This document shows positions 1 through 7,468 of a DNA stretch of 12,058 nt, one piece after another; position 1 is the stretch's first letter; each line of letters begins with the position of its first letter. The stretch comes from a bacterium (lineage in GTDB: Bacteria > Patescibacteriota > Minisyncoccia > Phycocordibacterales > Phycocordibacteraceae). The stretch covers positions 1 to 12,058 of the forward strand of contig JAKAGD010000013.1 of assembly GCA_021817685.1 (NCBI GenBank), in the 5' to 3' direction. A model generated the notes under the pieces. It searched no databases. It was not told where the DNA came from and saw only the letters and a list, made by a program, of their open reading frames with translations. Made by a program: the position numbers and the translations under genes.

Positions 1-151
1 GATATTGAAGCTCCGCGCCGTGCTCAACAAGATACTCTCCAAGAACACGGGCCAGAAGCTCGAGAAAATTGAGAAGGATGTGGAGCGCGACTTCTTCATG
101 ACCGCGGACGAAGCAAAGAAGTACGGCCTCGTGGACAAAGTGTTCGGCTAA
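1..151 (+). CDS. clpP: ATP-dependent Clp protease proteolytic subunit, C-terminal end (partial)
   Basis: The window opens inside this gene. The frame starting at base 2 encodes 49 residues and ends in TAA at 149-151. The tail reads ...[11 protein letters not shown]...[24 protein letters not shown], the typical end of ClpP: the 'T-G-Q' helix, the conserved D-x-x-R-D-x-x-M/F-x-A-x-E-A stretch that carries the catalytic-triad aspartate, and the closing 'YGL(I/V)D' motif. ClpP is the tetradecameric serine protease chamber that degrades proteins fed by Clp ATPases in the cytoplasm. The catalytic Ser and His lie upstream of the window, so completeness cannot be judged. A strong hairpin terminator follows 21 bases after the stop. 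Confidence 0.9.
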   Translation, partial: ILKLRAVLNKILSKNTGQKLEKIEKDVERDFFMTADEAKKYGLVDKVFG

Positions 152-172
152 AGAATCAATAAAGAAAACAAG

Positions 173-207
173 AAGGGCGGATCGCGATGTACGCGATCCG
201 CCCTTTT
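173..207. terminator. Bidirectional Rho-independent terminator between clpP and a convergent gene
   Basis: A perfect 12-bp stem (GGGCGGATCGCG at 175-186 with CGCGATCCGCCC at 192-203) encloses a 5-base loop. Two more A-T pairs extend it and TTTT follows on the plus strand. It sits between two convergent stops (151 and 221). The minus strand reads TTCTTGTTTTC after the stem, so it can stop transcription both ways. Confidence 0.85.
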
Positions 208-220
208 CAATCGACGCCGG

Positions 221-1210
221 TCAGCGGGCGAGCGCCTGCTCAAGCTCGTGGAGCGCCTTTCGGAACTCACGCACGTTTGAGCGCTTGCCGTCCAAACCGT
301 TGAGGATCTCGCGTGCTCGCGGGCGCCGATGTTCCGGCAGAGCGGATATCCTTTGCTCGTGCGCTTCCCGCATGAGCTCGAAGGCGCGCTGCTCCTCAGC
401 TTCGGCGACGGTGTTCTCCGCGGACGACAGGTCGTCTGCGGAGATCAGGCGCCGCACGCGTTCCTCGATCCCGACCATCCGGGCTTTCCCGATGATCGCG
501 TCGACCTTCACGAGCATTGCATCGGCCTCATCCAGGTACCCGTTCTTGACGAGCCGTTGAATGACGTCGGTGCAACAGTAACGGCCGGCGCGCTCCAGGA
601 GCTCGTTCCCGCGCTTCTTTTTGGCGATGGCGTTGCGCGCGCAGTCGAGACTTCCTTCCGTGAGCGACCGCATTTCGCTCTCGGGAATACCGAGCGCGAT
701 ACCTGCCTGCAAGAGCTCCGCGGCCTCGCGCAGGCGTTTCGCCTCGCGACGCTCTCGGCTCTTTGCTTCCTGTGCATCGGATTGCGCTTTCTGTTCCGCG
801 CGCTCCACGACCTTAAGCGCCTGTTCGGCACCGCGGGTTCTGATGATGCTTTCGACGTCGAGCTGCGGGAACGGGAGGGCTCGCACCCTGACTTTCCCGA
901 CTCTGAACTCCGCTTCCGCGGCGCCCGCCCGTAGCATTTCCCACGTGTATCCCCCGATGATGAAGAAGAGGAAGAAGCTTTTCGGGCCGACCGCTAACTC
1001 TATCTTCTTGAAGTAATAGAGAGAAACGGCGGTGTCGATAGCGAGGCATAGGGCGCTCACGGCATGGATCGCGACAAGAATGAGCCCGGGCCTCGTGTGC
1101 AGTACCCCGAAGAAGAACAGGGTGGTAAGGAACACCGCGCCGAAAGCGCTATGTATGGCGAGGACACGACGAGTGGTGGCGCGTGCCGGGTTACGTACTA
1201 TGTTACGCAT
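221..1210 (-). CDS. Membrane-anchored coiled-coil protein of unknown function
   Basis: This frame encodes 329 residues and I do not recognise the family. The open frame extends to 1270, but ATG at 1210 is preceded by a strong Shine-Dalgarno (AGGGGGA, about 5 bases upstream) and a promoter-like pair places the transcript start near 1252, so 1210 is chosen. The N-terminus has three hydrophobic segments (about residues 16-37, 42-66 and 78-95). The rest is a charged, Ala/Glu/Arg-rich helical region, probably coiled coil and cytoplasmic, with repeated E-A-E/R-E-A patterns at about 125-170 and 225-300. Two adjacent cysteines fall in a 'YCCTDVI' stretch in the C-terminal half. No catalytic motif is visible. 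It is transcribed divergently from rny, which also encodes a membrane-anchored coiled-coil protein. A scaffold or stress role is possible but unsupported. Confidence 0.7.
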   Translation of the reverse strand: MRNIVRNPARATTRRVLAIHSAFGAVFLTTLFFFGVLHTRPGLILVAIHAVSALCLAIDTAVSLYYFKKIELAVGPKSFFLFFIIGGYTWEMLRAGAAEAEFRVGKVRVRALPFPQLDVESIIRTRGAEQALKVVERAEQKAQSDAQEAKSRERREAKRLREAAELLQAGIALGIPESEMRSLTEGSLDCARNAIAKKKRGNELLERAGRYCCTDVIQRLVKNGYLDEADAMLVKVDAIIGKARMVGIEERVRRLISADDLSSAENTVAEAEEQRAFELMREAHEQRISALPEHRRPRAREILNGLDGKRSNVREFRKALHELEQALAR

Positions 1211-1258
1211 GGAGATCCCCCTTTGCTGGTTGTTGACGAAATGAGCGAAACAGCCTGC

Positions 1259-1287
1259 ACTATGACACAAGTACGGCTGTATCGCAA
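1259..1287 (-). promoter_or_regulatory. Promoter for the 329-residue membrane protein
   Basis: On the minus strand TTGCGA (1287-1282) and CATAGT (1264-1259) are separated by 17 bases, each matching four of six sigma70-type consensus positions. Transcription would start near 1252, giving a leader of about 42 bases that carries the Shine-Dalgarno. Confidence 0.45.
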
Positions 1288-1297
1288 TAGCGCGGCC

Positions 1298-1308
1298 TAT
1301 GCTATGCT
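1298..1308 (+). promoter_or_regulatory. Possible -10 elements for rny
   Basis: Two overlapping TATGCT hexamers lie in the gap between the divergent genes, but no good -35 is visible. A transcript from here would have a leader of about 100 bases. That leader contains a 6-bp hairpin (TTCGCG at 1381-1386 with CGCGAA at 1393-1398) just ahead of the rny start. Confidence 0.25.
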
Positions 1309-1417
1309 CAAAACATACCGCTCCGCCGCCCGACCGTTCCGGAAGCCCGACCGTCCGCCTCTTTTCTAGCTTTTATCCGCTTCGCGCCAGAACGCGAAAC
1401 GTAAACAAAACGGGCGT

Positions 1418-2926
1418 ATGTCACTCAACATCATATTGATACTCCTCGCGCTTTCGGGCGTGGGTGGCATCGTGCTCGGCTACGTGCTCCGCGTGCTCAT
1501 CGGCCTCGCCCAGCGCGGGTCGGTGGAACTGGATACGAAGCGGAAACTCCTCTTGGCGAAGGAGCAGGCGGCGAAGATAATCGCCGACGCGGAATTCCGC
1601 GGCGCCGTGATAGAAACGGAACGGCTCGCGCCCATTGAGGAGCGCGAGGAGAAGCTCTCCGCTCGCGAAGAGCGCGTCGCCTCGCGCGAGGAATTTCTTG
1701 ATGAAAAAGAAAACGAGGTGCGCATGCGCGAACAGGAGGCCGTCCGCGCGAAGAACGAAGCGGAAAATCTTGCCGCGCAGCGTTCCAGAGAGCTTGCGAA
1801 GGTCGCGCATCTTTCCGAAGAAAAGGCGCGCGAGGAACTTTTTGATGAAATAGAACGCGCCCATGAAGAGGCCATCCTCTTGCGGCTCCAGAAACTCGCG
1901 GCGAACGGGCAGGAACGCATTGAGGAGAAGGCGCGCGCCATACTGACCACGACCATCCACCGGCTCGGCAACGCGGTGAATGCGGAAGTGATGTCGCTCT
2001 CGGTGACGCTCCCTTCCGACGACGTGAAGGGCAAGATAATCGGCAAGGAGGGCCGCAATATCAAAGCGTTTGAGCGTGCGACCGGCGTGGATGTGCTCAT
2101 AGACGACGCGCCGGACCGCATCACGCTCTCCTCGTTCGACCCGCTCCGCCGCGCCATCGCGAAGATAGCACTTGAGAAGCTCATCGCCGACGGCCGCATC
2201 CAGCCGGCCAAGATCGAGGAGACGGTGGAGAAGACGCGCGCGGAAGTGGCGGAAATAATCAAACAGAAGGGCGAAGCCGCCGCATATGAAGCCGGCGTCA
2301 TCGGACTGGATCCGAAGCTTATTGCGCTCTTGGGCCGCCTTCACTACCGCACGAGCTACGGGCAGAACATCCTTCAGCATTCCATTGAGATGGCGCACAT
2401 CGCCGGTATGCTTGCGGAAGAGCTCGGCGCCGACGTCGCGGTCGCTCGCGCCGGAGCTCTCCTGCATGACATCGGCAAGGCGGTGGACCACGAGGTGCAG
2501 GGTACGCACGTGGAAATAGGCCGCCGCATTCTGGAGAAATTCGGCGTGGATAAGCGGGTCATCCTTGCGATGCAGTCGCACCATGACGAACATCCGTACG
2601 AGACGCCGGAGGCGGTCATCGTGCAGGTGGCCGATGCTATCTCAGGCGGCCGCCCGGGCGCACGCCGCGACACGGTGGACCGCTACTTGGAACGCCTGGG
2701 CGACCTGGAACGCCTCGCCGCCACGTTCCCGGGCGTGGAAAAGGTCTACGCCATCGCCGCCGGCCGCGAGATACGCGTTTTTGTGAACCCCGGCAAGGTC
2801 TCCGACATCGCCATGCACACGCTCGCACGCGATATTGCGAAGCGCATCCAGGACGAACTCAAATATCCGGGCGAAATCAAGGTAAATATCATCCGCGAGA
2901 ACCGCGTGGTGGAGTTCGCGCGCTGA
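1418..2926 (+). CDS. rny: Ribonuclease Y
   Basis: This is a full-length RNase Y (502 residues; the family is usually about 510-520). Domains in order are an N-terminal membrane anchor (residues 4-30), a long charged coiled coil (about 38-180), a KH RNA-binding domain with the G-x-x-G loop in GKIIGKEGRN (205-214), and an HD phosphohydrolase domain with metal ligands H321, the H350-D351 pair, H388/H389 and D406, followed by the conserved SGGRPGARRD stretch (409-418). RNase Y is a membrane-bound endoribonuclease that starts mRNA decay and processing. The start ATG lacks a clear Shine-Dalgarno (only GGGCG nearby), but its position fits the anchor. It is transcribed divergently from the 329-residue membrane protein and followed, after about 115 bases and a new promoter, by the HU gene. 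A long antisense open frame across it is a codon-bias artefact. Confidence 0.96.
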   Translation: MSLNIILILLALSGVGGIVLGYVLRVLIGLAQRGSVELDTKRKLLLAKEQAAKIIADAEFRGAVIETERLAPIEEREEKLSAREERVASREEFLDEKENEVRMREQEAVRAKNEAENLAAQRSRELAKVAHLSEEKAREELFDEIERAHEEAILLRLQKLAANGQERIEEKARAILTTTIHRLGNAVNAEVMSLSVTLPSDDVKGKIIGKEGRNIKAFERATGVDVLIDDAPDRITLSSFDPLRRAIAKIALEKLIADGRIQPAKIEETVEKTRAEVAEIIKQKGEAAAYEAGVIGLDPKLIALLGRLHYRTSYGQNILQHSIEMAHIAGMLAEELGADVAVARAGALLHDIGKAVDHEVQGTHVEIGRRILEKFGVDKRVILAMQSHHDEHPYETPEAVIVQVADAISGGRPGARRDTVDRYLERLGDLERLAATFPGVEKVYAIAAGREIRVFVNPGKVSDIAMHTLARDIAKRIQDELKYPGEIKVNIIRENRVVEFAR

Positions 2927-2959
2927 TTCCACACTATCCACCCGCTTTAGCAAGCCCTA

Positions 2960-2987
2960 TTGCGCAATGTGGCGCATTTCCTATACT
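2960..2987 (+). promoter_or_regulatory. Promoter of the HU gene
   Basis: TTGCGC (2960-2965) and TATACT (2982-2987) are separated by 16 bases, giving a transcript start near 2994 and a leader of about 48 bases. The -35 lies inside a 10-bp palindrome, ATTGCGCAAT (2959-2968), which could be an operator. The leader has a CCCCA/TGGGG hairpin (3002-3006 with 3016-3020) and no clear Shine-Dalgarno. Confidence 0.5.
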
Positions 2988-3041
2988 TTCTCCCATACCC
3001 ACCCCATAGAGGCCGTGGGGATTAGCAACTAGCAGATTCTC

Positions 3042-3314
3042 ATGAACAAAGCTGACATCGTAGACAAGGTGCATGGCGTCCTCGGCTCCACGAAAGCCGA
3101 TGCCGAACGCGCAGTCGAGACCGTCATCGATTCCATCGTCTCCGGCCTCAAGGGCGGCGACGAAGTGTCCATCGCGGGCCTCGGCATCTTCGCGACGAAG
3201 GCGCGCCCGGCGCGCCAGGGCCGCAATCCGCGCACCGGCGAGACGATTCACATCGCCGCGACTCGCACGGCGAAGTTCCGCGCCGCAAAAGCGCTCAAGG
3301 ACGCGGTTAAGTAG
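3042..3314 (+). CDS. hup: HU family DNA-binding protein
   Basis: This small basic nucleoid protein of 90 residues has exactly the usual HU length. It begins MNKADIVDKV and has the helical dimer core (residues 1-40), the 'G-x-G-x-F' turn (GLGIF, 46-50) and the beta-arm signature GRNPRTGETIHI (60-71), with Pro63 at the arm tip that intercalates DNA. The C-terminal helix ends FRAAKALKDAVK. HU dimers bend and compact DNA without sequence specificity and assist replication and recombination. It has its own promoter and a strong terminator, so it is probably monocistronic. The first helix is somewhat divergent (VHGVLGSTKADAERAV), but no key residue is missing. IHF is less likely because the sequence is closer to HU. 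Confidence 0.93.
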   Translation: MNKADIVDKVHGVLGSTKADAERAVETVIDSIVSGLKGGDEVSIAGLGIFATKARPARQGRNPRTGETIHIAATRTAKFRAAKALKDAVK

Positions 3315-3328
3315 AGATTTATCGTTTG

Positions 3329-3365
3329 AAACAGAACGCGGCGCCAAGGGCGCCGCGTTCTGTTT
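3329..3365. terminator. Bidirectional terminator between HU and a convergent gene
   Basis: ACAGAACGCGGCGCC (3331-3345) pairs perfectly with 3349-3363 around an AAG loop. Two A-T pairs extend it to 17 bp and a TTT run closes it. It lies 15 bases after the HU stop and directly abuts the stop (3369-3367) of the gene on the other strand. Confidence 0.85.
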
Positions 3366-3366
3366 G

Positions 3367-3666
3367 CTACTGATAGTGTTGCTTTAGCTTTTTCTCGTTC
3401 TCCGCCTGCAAGCGCGCGAGCTCTATTTTCGCGGCCAGATACCTCGCGGTTTCTTGGGCAATGACCTTCGAGATCGCTTCTGATTTCAAGTTCGGGTTAC
3501 TTTCAAGCTGGTCAAGAAGTTTCTTGGCTTCCCGCATGATCCCGGCCTGTTCCTTGAGCGGTGCCTCGAAATCGGCGGCAAATTCCGTGGTGCGCGCGCC
3601 CATCGGCAACGGAGTTTTCTCAACTTCGTTCTTACCGTTTTGCCCCTGGGGACTTTCTATTCCCAT
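3367..3666 (-). CDS. Small helical protein of unknown function downstream of rarA
   Basis: This protein has 99 residues and no family I recognise. ATG at 3666 has a GGAG Shine-Dalgarno 4 bases upstream. The first 30 residues are polar and probably disordered (GQNGKNEVEKTPLP). Residues 35-99 look like long amphipathic helices (APLKEQAGIMREAKKLLDQL, then AETARYLAAKIELARLQAENEKKLKQ), consistent with a coiled coil. There is no signal peptide or membrane segment. It starts 28 bases after the rarA stop on the same strand, so the two are very likely co-transcribed, and it ends against the terminator shared with HU. A link to RarA function is possible from context only. Confidence 0.7.
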   Translation of the reverse strand: MGIESPQGQNGKNEVEKTPLPMGARTTEFAADFEAPLKEQAGIMREAKKLLDQLESNPNLKSEAISKVIAQETARYLAAKIELARLQAENEKKLKQHYQ

Positions 3667-3694
3667 ATGACTCCAGCATACCAGATGCCGGCGG

Positions 3695-4834
3695 CTATTT
3701 TAAATATTTCTTTTTCTTCAGTTTGTCCGGCAGGTACGACTCGGTTTCGGGCTGCATATCCCATCCTTCGTATCCCCGGCCGTATCCCAGTTCTTTCATC
3801 AGTTTGGTGATTGGATTCCGTATCTTCTTCGGCACCGGCAGGTTGCCGTGTTCCTGCACATCCGCTTGGGCGGCGCGGAGCGCGTTGTATGCGGAGCGAT
3901 CCTTCTTAGCTTGTGCAAGATACGCGACCCCGTGGCCCAGGTTGATAGCGCACTCCGGGTAGCCGATGGTTTCGCACGCGCGGAAGACCGCGTTCGCCAC
4001 CACGAGTGCGGTCGGCTGGGCGAGCCCGATGTCTTCCGAAGCGAATACCACCATCCTGCGCGCGATGAAGAGCGGATCCTCCCCCGCTTCCACCATGCGC
4101 GCCAGGTAGTAGAGCGCGGCGTCCGGTTGCGACGCGCGCATGCTCTTAATGAATGCAGAAATCGTATCGTAATGCTCCTCGCCCTTTTTGTCGTAGCGCA
4201 AATGCGGGGACTCGAGCGCTTTGTTAAGCGTGTCCGCCGTCACTTCCCCGTACAACGTCTTAGCGCCTTCCATCATGCCGAGCGCTTTGCGCGCGTCGCC
4301 GTTGCTGTAGCCCAAGAGCCAGTCAAACGCATCTTTATTTACTTTCAGTTTGGTCCGTTTGACGATAGCTTTCAGCGCTTCTTCGGAAAGCGGTTCGAGC
4401 ACGAACACGCGGCAGCGCGAGAGAAGCGGCGAGATGACTTCAAACGACGGGTTCTCGGTCGTTGCGCCGATGAGCGTCAGCTCTCCGCTTTCTACGTACG
4501 GCAAAAGAAAATCCTGCTGACTTTTATTGAACCGATGGATTTCGTCCAAAAATAAAACTTTGTCTTTCCCTTTTGCATCCGCACTGATTATCTTGCGGAT
4601 GTCTTCTTTTCCTGCCGACACCGCCGAGAGTTCAAAAAGTTCCGCATCAAGCGCCCGCGCGTAAATGCGCGCGATGGTCGTCTTCCCCGTCCCCGGCGGA
4701 CCCCAGAGAATGAACGAGAACTTATGCTTCTTCTCTACCGCCACCCGGAGCGGTTTCCCCGCACCCACGAGGTGTTCCTGCCCGACGACTTCGTCGAGCG
4801 TTTGCGGGCGTATCCGTGCGGCAAGCGGTTCCAT
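3695..4834 (-). CDS. rarA: Replication-associated recombination protein A (AAA+ ATPase)
   Basis: RarA (MgsA/WRNIP1 family) acts at stalled replication forks and single-stranded gaps as a tetrameric AAA+ clamp-loader-like ATPase. The sequence opens [22 protein letters not shown], the family signature. It has Walker A GPPGTGKT (45-52), Walker [11 protein letters not shown] (93-102), sensor 1 GATTENPSF (123-131), the arginine-finger region SPLLSRCRV (135-143), and the C-terminal oligomerisation domain ([15 protein letters not shown]..., [16 protein letters not shown]). At 379 residues it is shorter than the 420-450 common elsewhere, mostly at the C-terminus. The start ATG lies 17 bases after tRNA-Gly(TCC) on the same strand. 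A Shine-Dalgarno (AAGGAG) sits immediately after the tRNA CCA end, 12 bases from the ATG, which is rather far. The 99-residue gene follows. Confidence 0.95.
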   Translation of the reverse strand: MEPLAARIRPQTLDEVVGQEHLVGAGKPLRVAVEKKHKFSFILWGPPGTGKTTIARIYARALDAELFELSAVSAGKEDIRKIISADAKGKDKVLFLDEIHRFNKSQQDFLLPYVESGELTLIGATTENPSFEVISPLLSRCRVFVLEPLSEEALKAIVKRTKLKVNKDAFDWLLGYSNGDARKALGMMEGAKTLYGEVTADTLNKALESPHLRYDKKGEEHYDTISAFIKSMRASQPDAALYYLARMVEAGEDPLFIARRMVVFASEDIGLAQPTALVVANAVFRACETIGYPECAINLGHGVAYLAQAKKDRSAYNALRAAQADVQEHGNLPVPKKIRNPITKLMKELGYGRGYEGWDMQPETESYLPDKLKKKKYLK

Positions 4835-4851
4835 CCGGATATGGTACTCCT

Positions 4852-4925
4852 TGGTGCGGGATACCGGAATCGGACCGGTGCTATCAGTTTGGAAAACTGA
4901 TGTTCTACCATTAAACTAATCCCGC
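4852..4925 (-). tRNA. tRNA-Gly (anticodon TCC), CCA encoded
   Basis: This 74-base cloverleaf has acceptor GCGGGAT/ATCCCGC, an anticodon arm TCAGT-TTTCCAA-ACTGA with anticodon TCC (reads GGA/GGG), and a T arm with loop TCCGATT. Discriminator A is followed by an encoded CCA. It is the only one of the four tRNAs here with a genomic CCA. It lies directly upstream of rarA on the same strand. Confidence 0.95.
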
Positions 4926-4933
4926 TTGATGCG

Positions 4934-4939
4934 AGAATA
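4934..4939 (-). promoter_or_regulatory. -10 element for tRNA-Gly(TCC)/rarA
   Basis: Reading on the minus strand, TATTCT preceded by TGG (an extended -10, TGnTATTCT) lies 8 bases before the tRNA 5' end. Transcription would start almost at the mature tRNA. A weak TTCAAA lies 17 bases upstream. Confidence 0.5.
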
Positions 4940-4963
4940 CCATTTTTGCGTTAGCCTTTGAAT

Positions 4964-6100
4964 ATGCAGCGCTTTGCGCCTTATCTCGGCATCGCGGCCG
5001 CCCTTGCCCTCGGCGCCATTCTGGTGGCTTTTTCCGGTAGCGTGACCGTCTCATACGCACCGACAGCCGTCGTGCAGACGGCGTCATCGACGATCGCCGT
5101 GGGATCCGGGTTCTCGATACCGACCATTTCTCTCCCCGCGCTTCCTCCGGTGACGGATACCACTGCGTCGTCGGCACCCAAGAAGAAGGTTGCGATCCCT
5201 CCGTCGCCCGTTGCTCCTGCGCCATCGGCGGCCGCCCCCGTTCCTGCCCCCTCCCCGACCCCTTCGTCCGGAGATGTGGGACTCGATGCCGCCGCCTCGA
5301 CATTGCGCGCGGCGCTTGTGAACATCATCTGCTACGCGCCGGCGGGCGGCACGCTGCACTCCATCAGCGGCAGCGGCATATTCATCGACCCGAAAGGAAT
5401 CATCCTTACGAATGCGCATGTTGCGCAGTACTTTTTGCTCGCCGATCGCGGTGTTTCCTGCACTATCCGCGCGGGCAGTCCGGCCGCCGACGATTACAAG
5501 GCCGCGCTCATATACATCCCTTCCTTGTGGATCAACACAAATGCGAGCGTGCTGACGCAAACGGCGCCGAGCGGGACCGGCGAACACGATTTCGCGCTCC
5601 TCGCGGTCACTAAAAGTGCGACGAGCGCCGCCCTCCCCTCTGCATTCCCGTTCATCCCGCTTGCGGAAGTGCCACCCTCCGCCGGCACGCCGGTCGTCAT
5701 CGCTTCTTACGGTGCGCAATTTCTTGAATCAAACCAAGTGCAGTCATCGCTCTTCCCCACCATCGTGTTCGGCTCGGTGAAAGACGTGTACACCTTCGCA
5801 ACGAACACCATCGATGTTCTCGCGCTCGGCGGTTCCGCGGCGGCGCAAGAGGGTTCTTCGGGCGGCGGGGTCGCCGGCGCATCGGGCAAGCTCGTCGGCA
5901 CCATCACGACGAGCACCGTGGAGGGTGCGACCGCAACGCGTTCGCTCGACGCCATTACCGCGTCCTATATCCGTTCCGACTATGCGAGCGATACGGGCAG
6001 CGCGCTTGATCTCCTGCTCGCCAAACCGACCTCGTCCGCCATATCCGACTTCTCGCCGCAGATACCCGGACTGGAATCAATCCTCACCGCGCAACTCTAG
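4964..6100 (+). CDS. Membrane-anchored trypsin-like serine protease
   Basis: Numbered from ATG 4964, the protein has 378 residues; an in-frame TTG at 4958 is possible but has no support. The N-terminus has one hydrophobic segment (about 5-25), a signal anchor or uncleaved signal. A Pro/Ala/Ser-rich low-complexity linker follows (about 55-103), then a chymotrypsin-fold domain (about 107-378). The catalytic triad is visible: His152 in ILTNAHVA, Asp209 in EHDFALLAV, and Ser299 in the GSSGGG motif (297-302). It should act outside the membrane. No PDZ domain follows, unlike DegP/HtrA, and the linker suggests tethering at the cell surface. The gene has no Shine-Dalgarno; TAGCCT (4952-4957) ends 6 bases before the ATG and could be a -10 for a leaderless mRNA. 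Its last 24 bases overlap the convergent pirin gene. The substrate is unknown. Confidence 0.85.
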   Translation: MQRFAPYLGIAAALALGAILVAFSGSVTVSYAPTAVVQTASSTIAVGSGFSIPTISLPALPPVTDTTASSAPKKKVAIPPSPVAPAPSAAAPVPAPSPTPSSGDVGLDAAASTLRAALVNIICYAPAGGTLHSISGSGIFIDPKGIILTNAHVAQYFLLADRGVSCTIRAGSPAADDYKAALIYIPSLWINTNASVLTQTAPSGTGEHDFALLAVTKSATSAALPSAFPFIPLAEVPPSAGTPVVIASYGAQFLESNQVQSSLFPTIVFGSVKDVYTFATNTIDVLALGGSAAAQEGSSGGGVAGASGKLVGTITTSTVEGATATRSLDAITASYIRSDYASDTGSALDLLLAKPTSSAISDFSPQIPGLESILTAQL

Positions 6101-6802
6101 CGGCACTTCAATAATCAGGACGTCGGCATGCGCCTCCGCGGCGACGTCCACGGTATCGGTTCCGGAGATGCCGAGCGCGTCGCGCGCACGCAGTCGTTCC
6201 CCAGCGACTTCCGCGGCGCCGTCAATGACGAACACATAGACCCCGTTCCCTTCTTTGTGTAAACGATATTCGCACGGATGTTCGGCATTGATAATTGCGC
6301 GCGCGATGAATGCGTCCTGGCGTATTCCAAGCGGGCACGTTCCACCCAGCGGGCCTACGAGCGGCACGACGCCATCTTCGGCGCGGAGCGCTTTAAATGA
6401 TTTCTGGTCGTAGCGCGGGGCGCTCCCCACTTTTCCCGTTTGTATCCATATCTGGAAGAGCGCGAGCGGCTCGCTCGGCGACGCGTTGTATTCGGAATGC
6501 ACGATGCCGGCGCCGGCGGACATCACCTGCACCTCGCCCGCGTTCACGGTGCCGGTATTGCCGAGGCTGTCCTTGTGCGTGAGCGTACCGTGCGTGACGA
6601 TGGTGATTATTTCCATATCGCGGTGGCCGTGCATCGGGAATCCGGATGCGGGCGCGATGGTGTCGTCATTCAGAACGCGGAGTGCGCCGAATCCCATGCG
6701 TGCGGGCTCAAACCAATCTGCAAAGCTGAAACTGTAGCGGGTGGAGAGCCATCCGTGGTCTCCGCGGCCTCGTTTGTCGGCGCGATGCAGTATCTTTTCC
6801 AT
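6077..6802 (-). CDS. Pirin family protein (YhhW-like, cupin fold)
   Basis: This 241-residue bicupin of the pirin/YhhW type matches the family's length and start (MEKILHRADKRG...DHGWL, compare family 'ADERGHADHGW'). All four metal ligands are present: H58 and H60 in FPMHGHRDMEI, H102 and E104 in GIVHSEYN. Further signatures are STRYSFSFADW, GFGALRVLNDD and LFQIWI. Some members oxidise quercetin, but the physiological role is generally unknown and should not be assumed. The open frame continues upstream through the adjacent tRNA gene, so ATG 6802 is taken as the start by homology. It lies only 5 bases from the 3' end of tRNA-Pro, leaving no room for a Shine-Dalgarno. The 3' end overlaps the convergent protease gene by 24 bases. 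Confidence 0.93.
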   Translation of the reverse strand: MEKILHRADKRGRGDHGWLSTRYSFSFADWFEPARMGFGALRVLNDDTIAPASGFPMHGHRDMEIITIVTHGTLTHKDSLGNTGTVNAGEVQVMSAGAGIVHSEYNASPSEPLALFQIWIQTGKVGSAPRYDQKSFKALRAEDGVVPLVGPLGGTCPLGIRQDAFIARAIINAEHPCEYRLHKEGNGVYVFVIDGAAEVAGERLRARDALGISGTDTVDVAAEAHADVLIIEVPLELRGED

Positions 6803-6807
6803 TGTTG

Positions 6808-6878
6808 TCGGGGTGCGGAGAATTGAACTCCGTCTACTTGCTCCCAAAGCAAGTGTACTACCGGTATACGACACCCCG
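6808..6878 (-). tRNA. tRNA-Pro (anticodon TGG), no encoded CCA
   Basis: A 71-base cloverleaf on the minus strand has acceptor CGGGGTG/CACCCCG (all Watson-Crick), a D loop with GG, anticodon arm CTTGC-TTTGGGA-GCAAG with anticodon TGG, T arm CGGAG-TTCAATT-CTCCG, and discriminator A. The next bases are CAA, so CCA must be added enzymatically. It lies between yraN and the pirin gene on the same strand. Confidence 0.95.
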
Positions 6879-6923
6879 TGCAGATGCAGGACCTTGCGGC
6901 CCGCTGTTCGCACTCTAGCAGGT

Positions 6924-7319
6924 TCAAACGATTTGCGGCAGATAGCGGACCCGTGCCATGCCGTCTCGGCGCCGGAGCCACACAAGGATGCCGTCCACTT
7001 GCCACTCCCCTTCCCAGTCATTCTCAAGGACATACCACTCGCCGGTCCGCGCGACCCTCCGTATCTTCATTTCGTGAAGATTGAGCGACGGATCGTAGTC
7101 GTCGTTCACCGCATTCTCGTCGGGGAATTCATCCGCCACATTCGTCTTCACCTCCACGAAGTGGAGCGTATCTTCCCGCTCCGCCACGATGTCCAGCTCG
7201 CCTGTTTTGCGCGCGACATTGCGGTCGCGGATGGAAAATCCGTGCCGTTTCAAGTACTCGGCGGCAACTTTTTCCCCGAGCGCGCCGATCTCCTTCTTGC
7301 CTTTAGTGGAAATGTCCAC
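6924..7319 (-). CDS. yraN: YraN family (UPF0102) predicted endonuclease-fold protein
   Basis: The 131-residue protein matches the UPF0102 family in length and motifs: G-E-x-x-A (G15 E16) with AAEYLKRHGFSI, then RDRNVARKTGELDIVA carrying the first acidic residue (D43), then LHFVEVKTN with E56 and K58. Together these are a PD-(D/E)xK nuclease core. The family is Holliday-junction-resolvase-like in fold, and its role remains unproven in most bacteria. The start is GTG at 7319; AAAGG lies only 2-3 bases upstream, so initiation may be leaderless or non-canonical. The gene leads a minus-strand unit: yraN, 45-base gap, tRNA-Pro, pirin. The C-terminal part (EWYVLENDWEGEWQVDGILVWL) is typical. Confidence 0.88.
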   Translation of the reverse strand: MDISTKGKKEIGALGEKVAAEYLKRHGFSIRDRNVARKTGELDIVAEREDTLHFVEVKTNVADEFPDENAVNDDYDPSLNLHEMKIRRVARTGEWYVLENDWEGEWQVDGILVWLRRRDGMARVRYLPQIV

Positions 7320-7468
7320 GGCCTTTAGAAATATGGCTCACTTCCTCACTATTTCACGGACTCCCCAAAAAGTCCCCTGTCCTTTATCCCCAGTACCCAC
7401 AGGTTTGTACACACCTGCAAAGTCGTTTCGAAATCACGGTTTTTCCTGGTTTTTTGTTAAATGTGACG

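Noticed and set aside
935..950. CACGTG at 941 as a parS site (likewise 2507)
   Set aside because: The flanking bases do not match the GTT...AAC arms; a CACGTG hexamer is expected a few times by chance in 12 kb.
1211..1270. Upstream start for the 329-residue membrane protein
   Set aside because: The extra 20 residues contain the ribosome site of the internal ATG and begin upstream of the predicted transcript start.
1421..2593. A 390-codon open frame antisense to rny
   Set aside because: It lies wholly opposite an unmistakable RNase Y gene; long antisense frames are common in GC-rich DNA with strong third-position bias. No domain is recognisable.
6803..7033. N-terminal extension of pirin through tRNA-Pro
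   Set aside because: The frame crosses a tRNA gene and the yraN 3' end; homologues start at the chosen ATG.
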